Of a stretch of DNA of 62,829 nucleotides, positions 46,490 through 55,279 are shown piece after piece. Source of the stretch: UBA2040 sp002384725 (lineage in GTDB: Bacteria > Bacteroidota > Bacteroidia > Flavobacteriales_D > Crocinitomicaceae); the NCBI GenBank assembly GCA_963926475.1, contig CAWUXE010000019.1, positions 1 through 62,829 of the forward strand, written 5' to 3'. Within the stretch, counting starts at the first letter, position 1; each line of letters opens with the position of its first letter. A program made the translations under genes and the position numbers. The notes under the pieces are model-generated. The model was not told the DNA's origin and made no database searches. It saw only the letters and a program-made list of their open reading frames with translations.

Positions 46490-46831
46490 ATGAAAAATAT
46501 AATAGCAATAGCATTTGTGATGTTCTCTTTAACATCCTTTGCTCAGAAAAAAGTACAAGAAGTGGTCATTCTAACTACAGCTGAATGTGGTTCATGTAAG
46601 GATCGAATTGAGTCCAAAATGAACTACACCAAAGGCATTAAATTTGCCGAGGTGGATGTTCCTTCTAAAAAACTAACCGTGAAGTTTAAAACGAAGAATT
46701 TTTCTTTGAAGGAAATTAAAGAAATGGTCGTTGCATTGGGGTATGATGCCGATGAAATGAAAGCAAACCCAGAAGCTTATGAAGCATTGCCTGCTTGCTG
46801 CAAAGTAGAGGGAATGCAACACATGGAATAG
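46490..46831 (+). CDS. Periplasmic heavy-metal-associated (HMA) protein
   Basis: A 113-residue protein with a signal peptide (SLTSFAQ) and an HMA fold (beta-alpha-beta-beta-alpha-beta) containing the metal loop TAECGSCKDRIE, a CxxC in the place of the usual MxCxxC. The tail contains ACCKVEGMQH, another possible metal site. HMA domains carry Cu(I) and related metals, so with the receptor and the HYC_CC_PP-like protein this looks like a metal handling locus. A terminator hairpin follows. Confidence 0.75.
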   Translation: MKNIIAIAFVMFSLTSFAQKKVQEVVILTTAECGSCKDRIESKMNYTKGIKFAEVDVPSKKLTVKFKTKNFSLKEIKEMVVALGYDADEMKANPEAYEALPACCKVEGMQHME

Positions 46832-46845
46832 AAAAAATAATTTAT

Positions 46846-46884
46846 AGAAGCCCGAATTGAATAATTTGATTCGAGCTTCTTTGA
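46846..46884 (+). terminator. Terminator after the metal locus
   Basis: AGAAGCCCGAAT pairs with ATTCGAGCTTCT (one mismatch) around a 10-nt loop and is followed by TTG AATTT. It ends the transcription unit 43729-46831. Confidence 0.6.
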
Positions 46885-46904
46885 ATTTGTCTTTCTAATT
46901 GTCG

Positions 46905-46912
46905 TAATTTTG
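46905..46912 (+). promoter_or_regulatory. Bacteroidota -7 box for the arylsulfotransferase-like gene
   Basis: TAATTTTG, with TTG at 46881-46883 21 bp upstream; the ATG follows 26 nt downstream at 46939. Confidence 0.5.
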
Positions 46913-46938
46913 TTCCAAAAATATTTACCATATAGTTT

Positions 46939-48549
46939 ATGACGCATTTAAAGGGTTCAATTTTAGTATCGATTATTTTATTTTCTTTTCTATTTTCTTT
47001 CGGACAAACACCAACGATAGGGTTATTGTTCGAAGCTCCAGGAATTAGTCCAGGATATACTCTCTTTACACCGGAAAATAGTGGTCAGGTCTTTTTGATT
47101 GATGAATGCGGCATGGTGGTTAATGAATGGTTATTTAGTGAGCATCCGGCCTTAACTTGTTATTTGCTCCCCAATGGTAACTTGCTTAGAGCAGGGAAAA
47201 ACAACTCTTTGGAGTTAAGAGATTGGGATAATAATTTAACATGGTCTTTCTATATTGACTCAGCTGGAATTTCACAACATCACGATATAGAACCCCTGCC
47301 AAATGGCAACATTCTAATGTTAGTCCGTGATATTTATACCGAAGCAGAGTTGCTTGCAATGGGAAGCGATCCTGCCCTAAGCACTGGAGGTAGAAATTTC
47401 GAAAAAGTGGTTGAAATTGAGCCAATTGGAACAAACCAAGCGAATATTGTTTGGGAATGGAAATTTAAAGATCATCTTATTCAAGATTACGACCAAACAA
47501 AACCAAATTATGGTGTTATTGGGGCCCATCCTGAGTTGCTGAACATGAATTATGTTACAGGACTAGATCCATATGATATGATTCATACAAATGCAATTGA
47601 TTACAGTGCAGAATTGGATCAAGTATTGATTACTGCTAGACATACGAGTGAATTATACATTGTAGACCACAGCACAAGCGCAGCCGAAGCTGCATCACAT
47701 GCAGGCGGAAATAGTGGCAAAGGAGGTGATTTTTTATGGCGATGGGGAAATCCAGAGGTATATCAGCCAGGATTGGGAATTCCTCAAAAGATTTTTCTTC
47801 CTCATGATGGGAAATTTGTTGACTCGTCTTACCCCGACAGCAATAAAATATCTGTTTTCAATAATCGAGGTGACGGAACCAATACATTCAGTTCAATTCA
47901 TTTGATTGAACCTGTCATGTCAGGAAATGCATATACGCTCGGATCACTTGGTTTTGGCCCAACTGATTTTGATTGGTCATGGACGGATGATATTCTCGGC
48001 ACTCCGTTTTATGAATCTAAAAAATCAGGAACACATGCTTTGCCCAACGGGAACATATTGATTTGTGAGAACAGCCGTGGAAGAATTAGTGAAGTCACCA
48101 AAAATGGCGAAATCATTTGGGTGTACATTAATCCAGCTGCTGCCTCTATTAACACGCAGTATTCGGACCCTTTTGCTGTTTTAAATTTTATTTTCCGTGC
48201 AGAGAAATATCCAACAGATTTCGTTGGATTTTTTGGAAAGGATTTGACACCAACCGGCATTATTGAAAATGTGAACATGAAATCGGATACTTGTGCTGGA
48301 TTGCTTAGCGTCGTGGAAAATTATTTGGATGCTATTCGGATAGTTCAACCTTCTATAAATGGAGAAATTGTGTTTTCCGAGTCGATATTTTTGGATAAAG
48401 TTGAACTTTATGATATGAAAGGAAACCTTGTTTTAGAGACCTTAAATTTCAATGGTGAAAGAATTTCTTTTGGAATGGAGAAAGGAGTATACTTGATGAT
48501 GCTTCGTTCAAATGGTCATGTTAGGACAATGCGTGTCCTGCACCTGTGA
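46939..48549 (+). CDS. T9SS-exported arylsulfotransferase-like protein
   Basis: A 536-residue secreted protein with a signal peptide (FLFSFGQT) and an ASST-type beta-propeller with QHHDIEPLPNGNILMLV and HTNAIDYSAELDQVLIT, FLPHDGKF and GTHALPNGNILICENSRGR. The His-containing blades match the active-site region of aryl-sulfate sulfotransferases, which move sulfate between phenols. The C-terminus is a T9SS sorting domain (KVELYDMKGNLVLE, KGVYLMMLRSNG). The substrate is unknown. Confidence 0.82.
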   Translation: MTHLKGSILVSIILFSFLFSFGQTPTIGLLFEAPGISPGYTLFTPENSGQVFLIDECGMVVNEWLFSEHPALTCYLLPNGNLLRAGKNNSLELRDWDNNLTWSFYIDSAGISQHHDIEPLPNGNILMLVRDIYTEAELLAMGSDPALSTGGRNFEKVVEIEPIGTNQANIVWEWKFKDHLIQDYDQTKPNYGVIGAHPELLNMNYVTGLDPYDMIHTNAIDYSAELDQVLITARHTSELYIVDHSTSAAEAASHAGGNSGKGGDFLWRWGNPEVYQPGLGIPQKIFLPHDGKFVDSSYPDSNKISVFNNRGDGTNTFSSIHLIEPVMSGNAYTLGSLGFGPTDFDWSWTDDILGTPFYESKKSGTHALPNGNILICENSRGRISEVTKNGEIIWVYINPAAASINTQYSDPFAVLNFIFRAEKYPTDFVGFFGKDLTPTGIIENVNMKSDTCAGLLSVVENYLDAIRIVQPSINGEIVFSESIFLDKVELYDMKGNLVLETLNFNGERISFGMEKGVYLMMLRSNGHVRTMRVLHL

Positions 48550-48680
48550 TATTATTGGGATATATTGCAAAGTCATTTCGCTTTGACATCAAAAAAAGCT
48601 ATTTATGAGCCTTTGGCGTATGATCTTTAAAATTTTACCTAACTAGATGTTTTATCCTTCTTTTGAATCCTTTTTTTAAT

Positions 48681-48688
48681 TAATTTTG
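48681..48688 (+). promoter_or_regulatory. Bacteroidota -7 box for metK
   Basis: TAATTTTG lies 23 nt upstream of the metK ATG. I looked for a SAM riboswitch in 48550-48711 and saw no such fold. Confidence 0.5.
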
Positions 48689-48711
48689 CCTTCGTTTAAA
48701 AATAAAGAAGA

Positions 48712-49968
48712 ATGTCATATTTGTTTACATCCGAGTCCGTTTCAGAAGGACACCCAGATAAAATTGCTGATCAAATTTCAGATGCATTAATCGATCATTT
48801 TATGGCTTTCGATCCTCAATCGAAAGTAGCGTGTGAAACTTTAGTTACAACTGGACAAGTTGTTTTGGCTGGAGAGGTGAATACCAATACTTACTTAGAT
48901 GTACAATCTATAACGCGTGAAGTAATCCGTAAAATCGGTTACACGAAATCGGAGTACATGTTCGAGGCGAACTCTTGTGGAATATTTTCTGCAATTCACG
49001 AACAATCTCAAGATATCAATCAAGGAGTTGACCGTTCAAGCCCAGAAGAGCAGGGCGCAGGTGACCAAGGAATGATGTTTGGATACGCGACGAAAGAAAC
49101 GTCCAATTACATGCCTTTGGCATTGGATCTTTCGCACAAAATTTTGCAAGAAATGGCGGGTATCCGACACAACGAGCCGGAAGTAATTGATTATTTGAGA
49201 CCTGATGCTAAATCGCAAGTAACTATCGAATATTCTGACGATAACGTACCGCAAAGAATTGATACAATAGTTGTTTCTACACAACACGACGATTTCGATA
49301 CGGAACCCGTAATGTTGGCGAAAATCAAGAAAGATATTATTGAAATCGTTATTCCCAGACTAAAAGCGAAATTACCTGCTGAACTTCAGGCTTTGTTTAA
49401 CAACAAAATACAGTACCACATTAACCCAACAGGGAAATTCGTTATTGGAGGACCTCACGGAGATTCTGGATTGACAGGTCGTAAGATTATCGTTGATACA
49501 TACGGAGGAAAAGGGGCACACGGAGGTGGAGCATTTTCTGGAAAAGATCCATCGAAAGTAGACCGTTCGGGCGCGTATGCAACACGTCATATTGCGAAGA
49601 ACATGGTAGCAGCTGGTTTGTGTGATGAGGTACTTGTTCAAGTGTCTTATGCAATTGGTGTCGCTAAACCATGTGGAGTTTTCGTTAATACATACGGAAC
49701 GTCAAAAGTAGACATGAGAGATGGAGAAATTGCTCGTAAAATTGAAGGTATCTTCGATATGCGTCCGTACTTTATCGAACAACGATTGAAATTGAGAAAT
49801 CCTATTTATTCTGAAACGGCGGCTTATGGTCACATGGGTAGAAAGAATGAAGTAGTTACGAAGACGTTTAGAGCGCCAGATGGGACAACAATTACTCGCG
49901 AAGTAGAATTGTTCACTTGGGAGAAGTTAGACTTCGTAGATCAAATTAAAAGTGCTTTTGGATTGTAA
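48712..49968 (+). CDS. metK: S-adenosylmethionine synthetase
   Basis: A 418-residue enzyme with the family signature GAGDQGMMFGYAT (about 112-124), the N-terminal SEGHPDKIADQISDA and the C-terminal GGGAFSGKDPSKVDRSGAY. It makes SAM from methionine and ATP. All catalytic regions are present. A strong hairpin with a T tract follows the gene. Confidence 0.96.
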   Translation: MSYLFTSESVSEGHPDKIADQISDALIDHFMAFDPQSKVACETLVTTGQVVLAGEVNTNTYLDVQSITREVIRKIGYTKSEYMFEANSCGIFSAIHEQSQDINQGVDRSSPEEQGAGDQGMMFGYATKETSNYMPLALDLSHKILQEMAGIRHNEPEVIDYLRPDAKSQVTIEYSDDNVPQRIDTIVVSTQHDDFDTEPVMLAKIKKDIIEIVIPRLKAKLPAELQALFNNKIQYHINPTGKFVIGGPHGDSGLTGRKIIVDTYGGKGAHGGGAFSGKDPSKVDRSGAYATRHIAKNMVAAGLCDEVLVQVSYAIGVAKPCGVFVNTYGTSKVDMRDGEIARKIEGIFDMRPYFIEQRLKLRNPIYSETAAYGHMGRKNEVVTKTFRAPDGTTITREVELFTWEKLDFVDQIKSAFGL

Positions 49969-49996
49969 AGAATTCAAATTAAAATAATTTAAAAAC

Positions 49997-50024
49997 GCTT
50001 CTCAATTAGGGAGGCATTTTTTTT
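49997..50024 (+). terminator. Terminator after metK
   Basis: GCTTCTC pairs with GGGAGGC (two G-U pairs) around AATTAG-type loop, followed by eight T residues. It starts 29 nt after the metK stop. Confidence 0.7.
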
Positions 50025-50139
50025 GAAACTTGAAGGGTTTAAGTGGATTGAACTTAATTTCACCTTAATTTCTTCATGTTTAACTTTTAGTCAATATTGT
50101 CTTAAAAGAAAATCGACGCAAAACCTAGACCTTAGTTCC

Positions 50140-50274
50140 ATGAATTATTCAATTGTACTTTTATCCCTTTGTTTGGCATATTTCAGAAAACCTTGGTTAG
50201 CAGTGTTTTTTGGAATGATTATCGCCTTAATTGCCTTCGGATTCTTGCTGGGTGTAATGTCCATTTTCTGTTAA
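50140..50274 (+). CDS. Possible 44-residue hydrophobic peptide
   Basis: The reading frame spans 50023-50274, but its upstream TTG lies inside the metK terminator, so an internal ATG at 50140 is more plausible. It encodes a 44-residue peptide with one or two membrane segments (SIVLLSLCLAYF, WLAVFFGMIIALIAFGFLLG). Weak ribosome site, no homologue recognised. It could be chance. Confidence 0.25.
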   Translation: MNYSIVLLSLCLAYFRKPWLAVFFGMIIALIAFGFLLGVMSIFC

Positions 50275-50314
50275 CAAACAATAATTTTACAGCAATCTGC
50301 AATCCGCCAATCCA

Positions 50315-50449
50315 TTAATTATCCCTATCCTCAAACGTCTGGTCTTGCTTCTTGTTAAAAGCCCGAATCCCGAAATAGATGATTAAAATAATGGAAACCA
50401 AAAAGAAAAGACCTTCAAGGCTCAAAATAATACCGGCTAACCAACTCAT
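50315..50449 (-). CDS. 44-residue single-pass membrane protein coupled to ybjQ
   Basis: A short gene (44 residues; starts MSWLAGIILSLEGLFFLV, ends NKKQDQTFEDRDN) whose ATG overlaps the last base of the ybjQ TAA stop (TAATG). The N-terminal two thirds are one membrane helix, the C-terminus is charged. Overlapping stop and start and the same direction point to translational coupling and a real, small protein. No function is known. Confidence 0.6.
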   Translation of the reverse strand: MSWLAGIILSLEGLFFLVSIILIIYFGIRAFNKKQDQTFEDRDN

Positions 50450-50763
50450 TATTTAAGTTTTACGGCTGTTCCATAGGCCATGACCTCCGATGCGCCTTGG
50501 GTGATCATACTCGTCGTGAACCGAATATTTAATATGGCATCAGCACCAACACTTGCTGCGTCTTTCATTATGCGCTCCATTGCCTGTTCGCGTGATTGAG
50601 CTTGCAGTTTGGTGTACTCTTCAATTTCACCGCCCACGATATTTTTCAATCCTGCGAAAAAATCCCGACCGATATTTCGTGCGCGAACGGTGCTACCACG
50701 ACATATGCCTATAATGGAATCTATTTCTCTACCTGGAACCGTTTCTGTTGTTGTAATGATCAT
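50449..50763 (-). CDS. ybjQ: YbjQ/UPF0145 family protein
   Basis: A 104-residue protein of the UPF0145 (DUF74) family. The typical core is visible: TTETVPGREIDSIIGICRGSTVRARNIGRD and the AMERIMKDAASVGADAILNIRFT tail. Family members are oligomeric, and some are called heavy-metal-binding, but the function is not known. A 44-residue membrane peptide gene overlaps its 3' end. Confidence 0.88.
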   Translation of the reverse strand: MIITTTETVPGREIDSIIGICRGSTVRARNIGRDFFAGLKNIVGGEIEEYTKLQAQSREQAMERIMKDAASVGADAILNIRFTTSMITQGASEVMAYGTAVKLK

Positions 50764-50773
50764 TTGATTGAAT

Positions 50774-52222
50774 TTAGCGTAAGTTTATTTTGTGAATTAT
50801 TGAACTATTCTCAAGTTGAAGAAAATAAATTCCGTTGTTCAATGAAGGTGTTATCATTTGTCCAGATTCAATTTCTGAAGTAACATAAATGGTTTTGCCC
50901 ATCATATTTCGCCAAATGATTTTTTGGCCTATCCAAGATTCGGGTAGGTTAATCTGTTCACCAGCCGAAATTGGATTGGGATAAAGTAGCGCCTTGTTTT
51001 TATCATTTTCAGAAAGATTCGCAAAACCAATTTGCCCTTTACGGTAAACGACTTTTCCATTTGTTGCATCTTGATAAATGAGATGAATAATACCATCTTT
51101 TATCCGAATATCAGGATTGGTTTGAATTCCATTTGTCAGAACATTCGCCTGCTGGTGACTGGTAGTCAAATCGATTAGATTGTTCGAGTTAGCAAATGCC
51201 GTGAAAATTTCTAAATTATTGGAAACATATTCTGCCCAAGCGACTACCACCAAATTGTTTTCAGTTGCAATACGAGGAAAGTTCTGATTACCTAATGGAG
51301 AAACCGTAAGTGCTTGTTTTTCTTGATACAGAATTGATCCGCCTAAAGTGCTTCGAGAAACAAAAACTTGTTCGTTACCTGCTCCGCCGCTCATGAAAGT
51401 GGAGAATAAATCAGAACCTTGTATAGCCCCGTGAGGGCCGCTAGCCGGACAAGAATTGATAACCCAGTTCGATTCATCAACGTCATCAGCCGAAATGAAA
51501 TTTGCCCCGTTATCATTCGAATAAACCCCATAAATATCCCGTGTGTTCAACTCATTGTTTCGGAAAAGAAGAACCTGATTATTTCCATCTGCCACCATTT
51601 CTGCAGGACAACAATCACATGCTTCTCCTGTAATTGAGGACGTGATAGTCTGCTCAGCTGAATAAGTAATCCCTGCGTCGTTGGAGCGAACATAAACATA
51701 TCTCGGATTGGTGTAATTAGCATCATGCGCCATGTAGGTGATTATTGGGTTTCCACTTCCATCCATTGTCATAGAAGGCATCCACGCCAAACCTAAATCG
51801 TGATTGTCTGCACGAATAGTGTCTGAGAATGTCAAACCTCCATCGGTGGAACGAACGGTATAAACGTGACCATTGTCATATGGTTTTGCCTTAAACACAG
51901 CAACTATTGTGTCTCCATGAGCATCAAAATCTGGCCCTGTCCACGTAGCGATATAGCTTTGCATTGTGGCAGGCAATAAAGCAATTGGTGAGCTAAAGAC
52001 TCCATTGTTTCCTTTTGTGAAATAAATCTGGCCGTTTTGAGAACGGGTCATGATTACCATCGGTTGGTTATCTACTGTCAACGCCAACCTTGGTCGAACA
52101 TTGCCATAGTCAGTGGCAGTCGCAACCGTGATTTCATCTTCCCATACAATGTTTTGAGCGGATCCATTAAAAGTAAAACTTAAAAAAACGATAACCGCTA
52201 CTATTGATCTTAGTCTTGTCAT
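50774..52222 (-). CDS. T9SS-exported sialidase-like (BNR repeat) protein
   Basis: A 482-residue secreted protein with signal peptide (FTFNGSAQ), a six-bladed propeller with Asp-box-like repeats (STDGGLTFS, SNDAGITYS, SNDNGANF) as in sialidases, and a T9SS tail (ALLYPNPISAGEQINL, MMGKTIYVTSE, NNGIYFLQL). The catalytic Arg triad is not clear, so it may bind rather than cut glycans. The frame is open to 52345, but 52222 starts the signal peptide. Confidence 0.8.
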   Translation of the reverse strand: MTRLRSIVAVIVFLSFTFNGSAQNIVWEDEITVATATDYGNVRPRLALTVDNQPMVIMTRSQNGQIYFTKGNNGVFSSPIALLPATMQSYIATWTGPDFDAHGDTIVAVFKAKPYDNGHVYTVRSTDGGLTFSDTIRADNHDLGLAWMPSMTMDGSGNPIITYMAHDANYTNPRYVYVRSNDAGITYSAEQTITSSITGEACDCCPAEMVADGNNQVLLFRNNELNTRDIYGVYSNDNGANFISADDVDESNWVINSCPASGPHGAIQGSDLFSTFMSGGAGNEQVFVSRSTLGGSILYQEKQALTVSPLGNQNFPRIATENNLVVVAWAEYVSNNLEIFTAFANSNNLIDLTTSHQQANVLTNGIQTNPDIRIKDGIIHLIYQDATNGKVVYRKGQIGFANLSENDKNKALLYPNPISAGEQINLPESWIGQKIIWRNMMGKTIYVTSEIESGQMITPSLNNGIYFLQLENSSIIHKINLR

Positions 52223-52245
52223 AATGCTTAAAGGTACGCAAATAA

Positions 52246-52279
52246 AAAAACCTACCTTCAAAATGGAAGGTAGGTTTTT
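52246..52279 (-). terminator. Terminator between gcvP and the sialidase-like gene
   Basis: A 14-bp perfect stem, AAAAACCTACCTTC / GAAGGTAGGTTTTT, with a 6-nt loop and a T tract on the minus strand. It lies 21 nt past the gcvP stop. Confidence 0.8.
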
Positions 52280-52299
52280 GCTTACTATTAAAGACTTGT

Positions 52300-55161
52300 T
52301 TATTCTGTTACTTGGGCATAGCTTTCTACACTTGGACAAGAACAAATCAAGTTTCTATCTCCAAAAGCATTGTCTACTCTTCGCACAGGAACCCAATACT
52401 TGAACTCTTTCAAATATTCTACTGGGAATGCAGCTTCTTGCGGCGAATAAGGATAATTCCAATTTTGATTGATGATACAATCCGCATTGTGCGGTGCATT
52501 TTTCAACAAGTTATTTTCCTTGTTTGCATGACCATTCTCAATTTCACGAATCTCTTCACGAATCTTAATCATCGCTTCAATGAATCGATCCAATTCTTCT
52601 TTGTCCTCACTTTCAGTTGGCTCAACCATCAAGGTTCCAGCAACTGGGAAAGAAACGGTAGGGGCATGGAATCCATAATCAATCAAACGTTTCGCCATAT
52701 CAGCTACTTCGATGTCGGCTGTTTTCTTAAAATCACGACAATCCAAAATCATCTCGTGTGCTACCGTTCCATTTTTAGCATGGTACAAAATATCATAGTG
52801 ACCTTTTAATTTCGCTGCAATGTAATTCGCATTCAAGATGGCAATTTCAGTCGATTCTCTCAAGCCAATTGCTCCCAACATTTTGATGTAAGCATACGAT
52901 ATTAAAAGAATTAACGAGCTTCCGTAAGGCGCTGCTGAAATAGCATCAATTGGTGTTTCGCCACCTGCTTTTATCAATGGATTACTTGGTAAAAAAGGAA
53001 TCAAATGCGCTGCTACACCGATTGGCCCCATACCTGGACCACCGCCACCGTGAGGAATAGCGAATGTTTTATGCAAGTTTAAGTGACAAACATCAGCTCC
53101 AATATTACCTGGATTCGTCAAGCCAACTTGTGCGTTCATGTTGGCTCCATCCATGTATACTTGACCACCATTGTCATGTATAATCGAAGTGATAATCTTG
53201 ATACCTTCTTCGTAAACTCCATGAGTTGAAGGATAAGTAACCATAATTCCAGCTAAGTTTTCACCAATTTCATCTGCTGCTATTTTCAATTGCGGAATAT
53301 CAATATTTCCATGTTGATCACAACCTGTAACAACAACCTCAAATCCAGCCATAACAGCTGATGCCGGGTTGGTTCCATGCGCTGAAGAAGGAATGATTAT
53401 TTTCTTACGTTGGTGATCGCCATTTGATTCATGAAACGCTTTGATGACCATTAATCCTGCGTACTCGCCTTGCGCACCTGAATTCGGCTGAAGTGAAACA
53501 CCATCAAATCCTGTACATTCGGCCAAATCTTGTTCCAATTGACGGAACATTTCGTGATAACCAGCTGCTTGATTTACAGGTGCAAATGGGTGAATGTTTG
53601 CGAATTGAGGATTTGTTATTGGCATCAATTCAGCTGCAGCATTCAGTTTCATTGTACATGAGCCCAAAGGAATCATGGAGTGAACAAGCGATAAATCTTT
53701 GTTTTCCAATCGTTTCAAATAACGCATCATTTTCGATTCGCTATGAAATTTATTGAAAGTAGGATGTGTTAAAATTTCCGTTGTACGAAGTAAAGTAGGC
53801 GCTAAGCTAATCACTGTCGTGTCATCCACTTGCGGGGCCTCAATTCCTGCAATTGATGCAAAAATGTCTAATATCGTTTGAACATCAGCCAAAGTATGCG
53901 GTTCCCCGAAAGAAATACACAATTCATCTTTGTTGATATAACGAAAATTAATCCCTTCCGCTTCCGCTGCCGATTGTATTTCGAACGATTTAATGCCCTT
54001 AACCCAAATAGTGTCGAAGAAAGAGTCCCCGCCCAATTCGATGCCCATTTCTTGTAATCCATTGGCTGTTTTTGTTGCCAATCCATGTACGTGGTTTGCG
54101 ATATCTTTCACTCCATCAGGACCGTGATATACCGCATACATACTTGCCATTACTGCTAAAAGTGCCTGAGCTGTACAAATGTTTGAAGTCGCTTTGTCGC
54201 GTTTGATATGTTGTTCACGCGTTTGTAAAGCCATACGCAAGGCAACATTATTGTCTGTATCTTTCGAAACACCGATCATTCGTCCTGGAATATTTCTTTT
54301 GTATGCTTCGTGCGTTGCGAAGAATGCTGCGTGGGGTCCACCGTAACCCATTGGCACTCCAAATCTTTGTGAAGAACCAAATACTACATCTGCTCCGAAA
54401 TTTCCGGGTGCATTTAAAGTAACGAGGGCCAATAAATCTGAAGCAACGGCAACCTGAATTCCGTCTTTTTTATATTCTTGAACAACTTTCTTTATGTTTT
54501 TTACTCGTCCAAACGTATCTGGATATTGCACCAAAGCGCCGAAGAAAGCATTGTCTGTTTTAAATGTTTCTGGATTTTCTACAATCAATTCAATGCCTAA
54601 GTTTTTCGCTCTTCCTCTTACTACTTCAATCGTTTGAGGAAAAGCATATTCAGAGATAAAGAATTTGTTTTTATTTTGTTTTACATCGTCTCTTGATCGA
54701 GAATTCCAAAACATCAACATGGCCTCAGCTCCAGCTGTCGCCTCATCCAAAAGAGATGCATTGGCAATTTTCATGCCTGTCAAATCCAAAACCATTGTTT
54801 GGAAATTCAACAACGCTTCCAATCTACCTTGCGAAATTTCAGCTTGATAAGGAGTATACGCCGTGTACCATCCTGGATTTTCAAGAACATTTCGCTGAAT
54901 AACTGGTGGAACAATTGTTTCAGAATATCCTAAACCAATAAATGATTTGTTTACCGTGTTCATCTCACCCAATTTGGTAATATGATTCAAGTATTCTTGT
55001 TCCGTCATTGCCGAATCAACGTTCAATTCACGTCCCAATCGAATGTGGGCTGGAATCGTTTTGTCAATTAATTCTTCTACGGTTGAAAAACCTACTGCGG
55101 CTAACATTTCCGCTTTTTCAGTCTCGTTTGGGCCGATATGTCTTTTGGAAAAAATGCTCAT
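52300..55161 (-). CDS. gcvP: Glycine dehydrogenase (decarboxylating), P protein
   Basis: A 953-residue single-chain P protein of the glycine cleavage system, with both halves: RHIGPNETEKAEM at the start, AEISQGRLEALLNFQTM and the C-terminal half with the PLP lysine in LNLHKTFAIPHGGGGPG. It decarboxylates glycine and passes the methylamine group to the H protein. gcvH and gcvT are not here. The frame opens upstream with a TTG inside a TATATTTG promoter box; ATG 55161 is preferred. Confidence 0.95.
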   Translation of the reverse strand: MSIFSKRHIGPNETEKAEMLAAVGFSTVEELIDKTIPAHIRLGRELNVDSAMTEQEYLNHITKLGEMNTVNKSFIGLGYSETIVPPVIQRNVLENPGWYTAYTPYQAEISQGRLEALLNFQTMVLDLTGMKIANASLLDEATAGAEAMLMFWNSRSRDDVKQNKNKFFISEYAFPQTIEVVRGRAKNLGIELIVENPETFKTDNAFFGALVQYPDTFGRVKNIKKVVQEYKKDGIQVAVASDLLALVTLNAPGNFGADVVFGSSQRFGVPMGYGGPHAAFFATHEAYKRNIPGRMIGVSKDTDNNVALRMALQTREQHIKRDKATSNICTAQALLAVMASMYAVYHGPDGVKDIANHVHGLATKTANGLQEMGIELGGDSFFDTIWVKGIKSFEIQSAAEAEGINFRYINKDELCISFGEPHTLADVQTILDIFASIAGIEAPQVDDTTVISLAPTLLRTTEILTHPTFNKFHSESKMMRYLKRLENKDLSLVHSMIPLGSCTMKLNAAAELMPITNPQFANIHPFAPVNQAAGYHEMFRQLEQDLAECTGFDGVSLQPNSGAQGEYAGLMVIKAFHESNGDHQRKKIIIPSSAHGTNPASAVMAGFEVVVTGCDQHGNIDIPQLKIAADEIGENLAGIMVTYPSTHGVYEEGIKIITSIIHDNGGQVYMDGANMNAQVGLTNPGNIGADVCHLNLHKTFAIPHGGGGPGMGPIGVAAHLIPFLPSNPLIKAGGETPIDAISAAPYGSSLILLISYAYIKMLGAIGLRESTEIAILNANYIAAKLKGHYDILYHAKNGTVAHEMILDCRDFKKTADIEVADMAKRLIDYGFHAPTVSFPVAGTLMVEPTESEDKEELDRFIEAMIKIREEIREIENGHANKENNLLKNAPHNADCIINQNWNYPYSPQEAAFPVEYLKEFKYWVPVRRVDNAFGDRNLICSCPSVESYAQVTE

Positions 55162-55185
55162 TCTGTTTCCGAATTTTAAAGGGTG

Positions 55186-55193
55186 CAAATATA
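55186..55193 (-). promoter_or_regulatory. Bacteroidota -7 box for gcvP
   Basis: TATATTTG (consensus TAnnTTTG) lies 24 nt upstream of the chosen gcvP start. Confidence 0.5.
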
Positions 55194-55279
55194 CGTCAAA
55201 TTCTATTTTCTTAAAACAGTACTTGACGGGAATTGTTTTAACAAATAACCTTTTTTTGAGTTATTGGTTAAAGTCAACG

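Noticed and set aside
48550..48711. Possible SAM riboswitch before metK
   Set aside because: No conserved SAM-I, SAM-II or SAM/SAH fold could be made out; the gap is AT-rich with only a -7 box.
50023..50139. Upstream part of the 83-residue frame after metK
   Set aside because: Its TTG start lies inside the metK terminator; only the inner ATG is kept, with low confidence.
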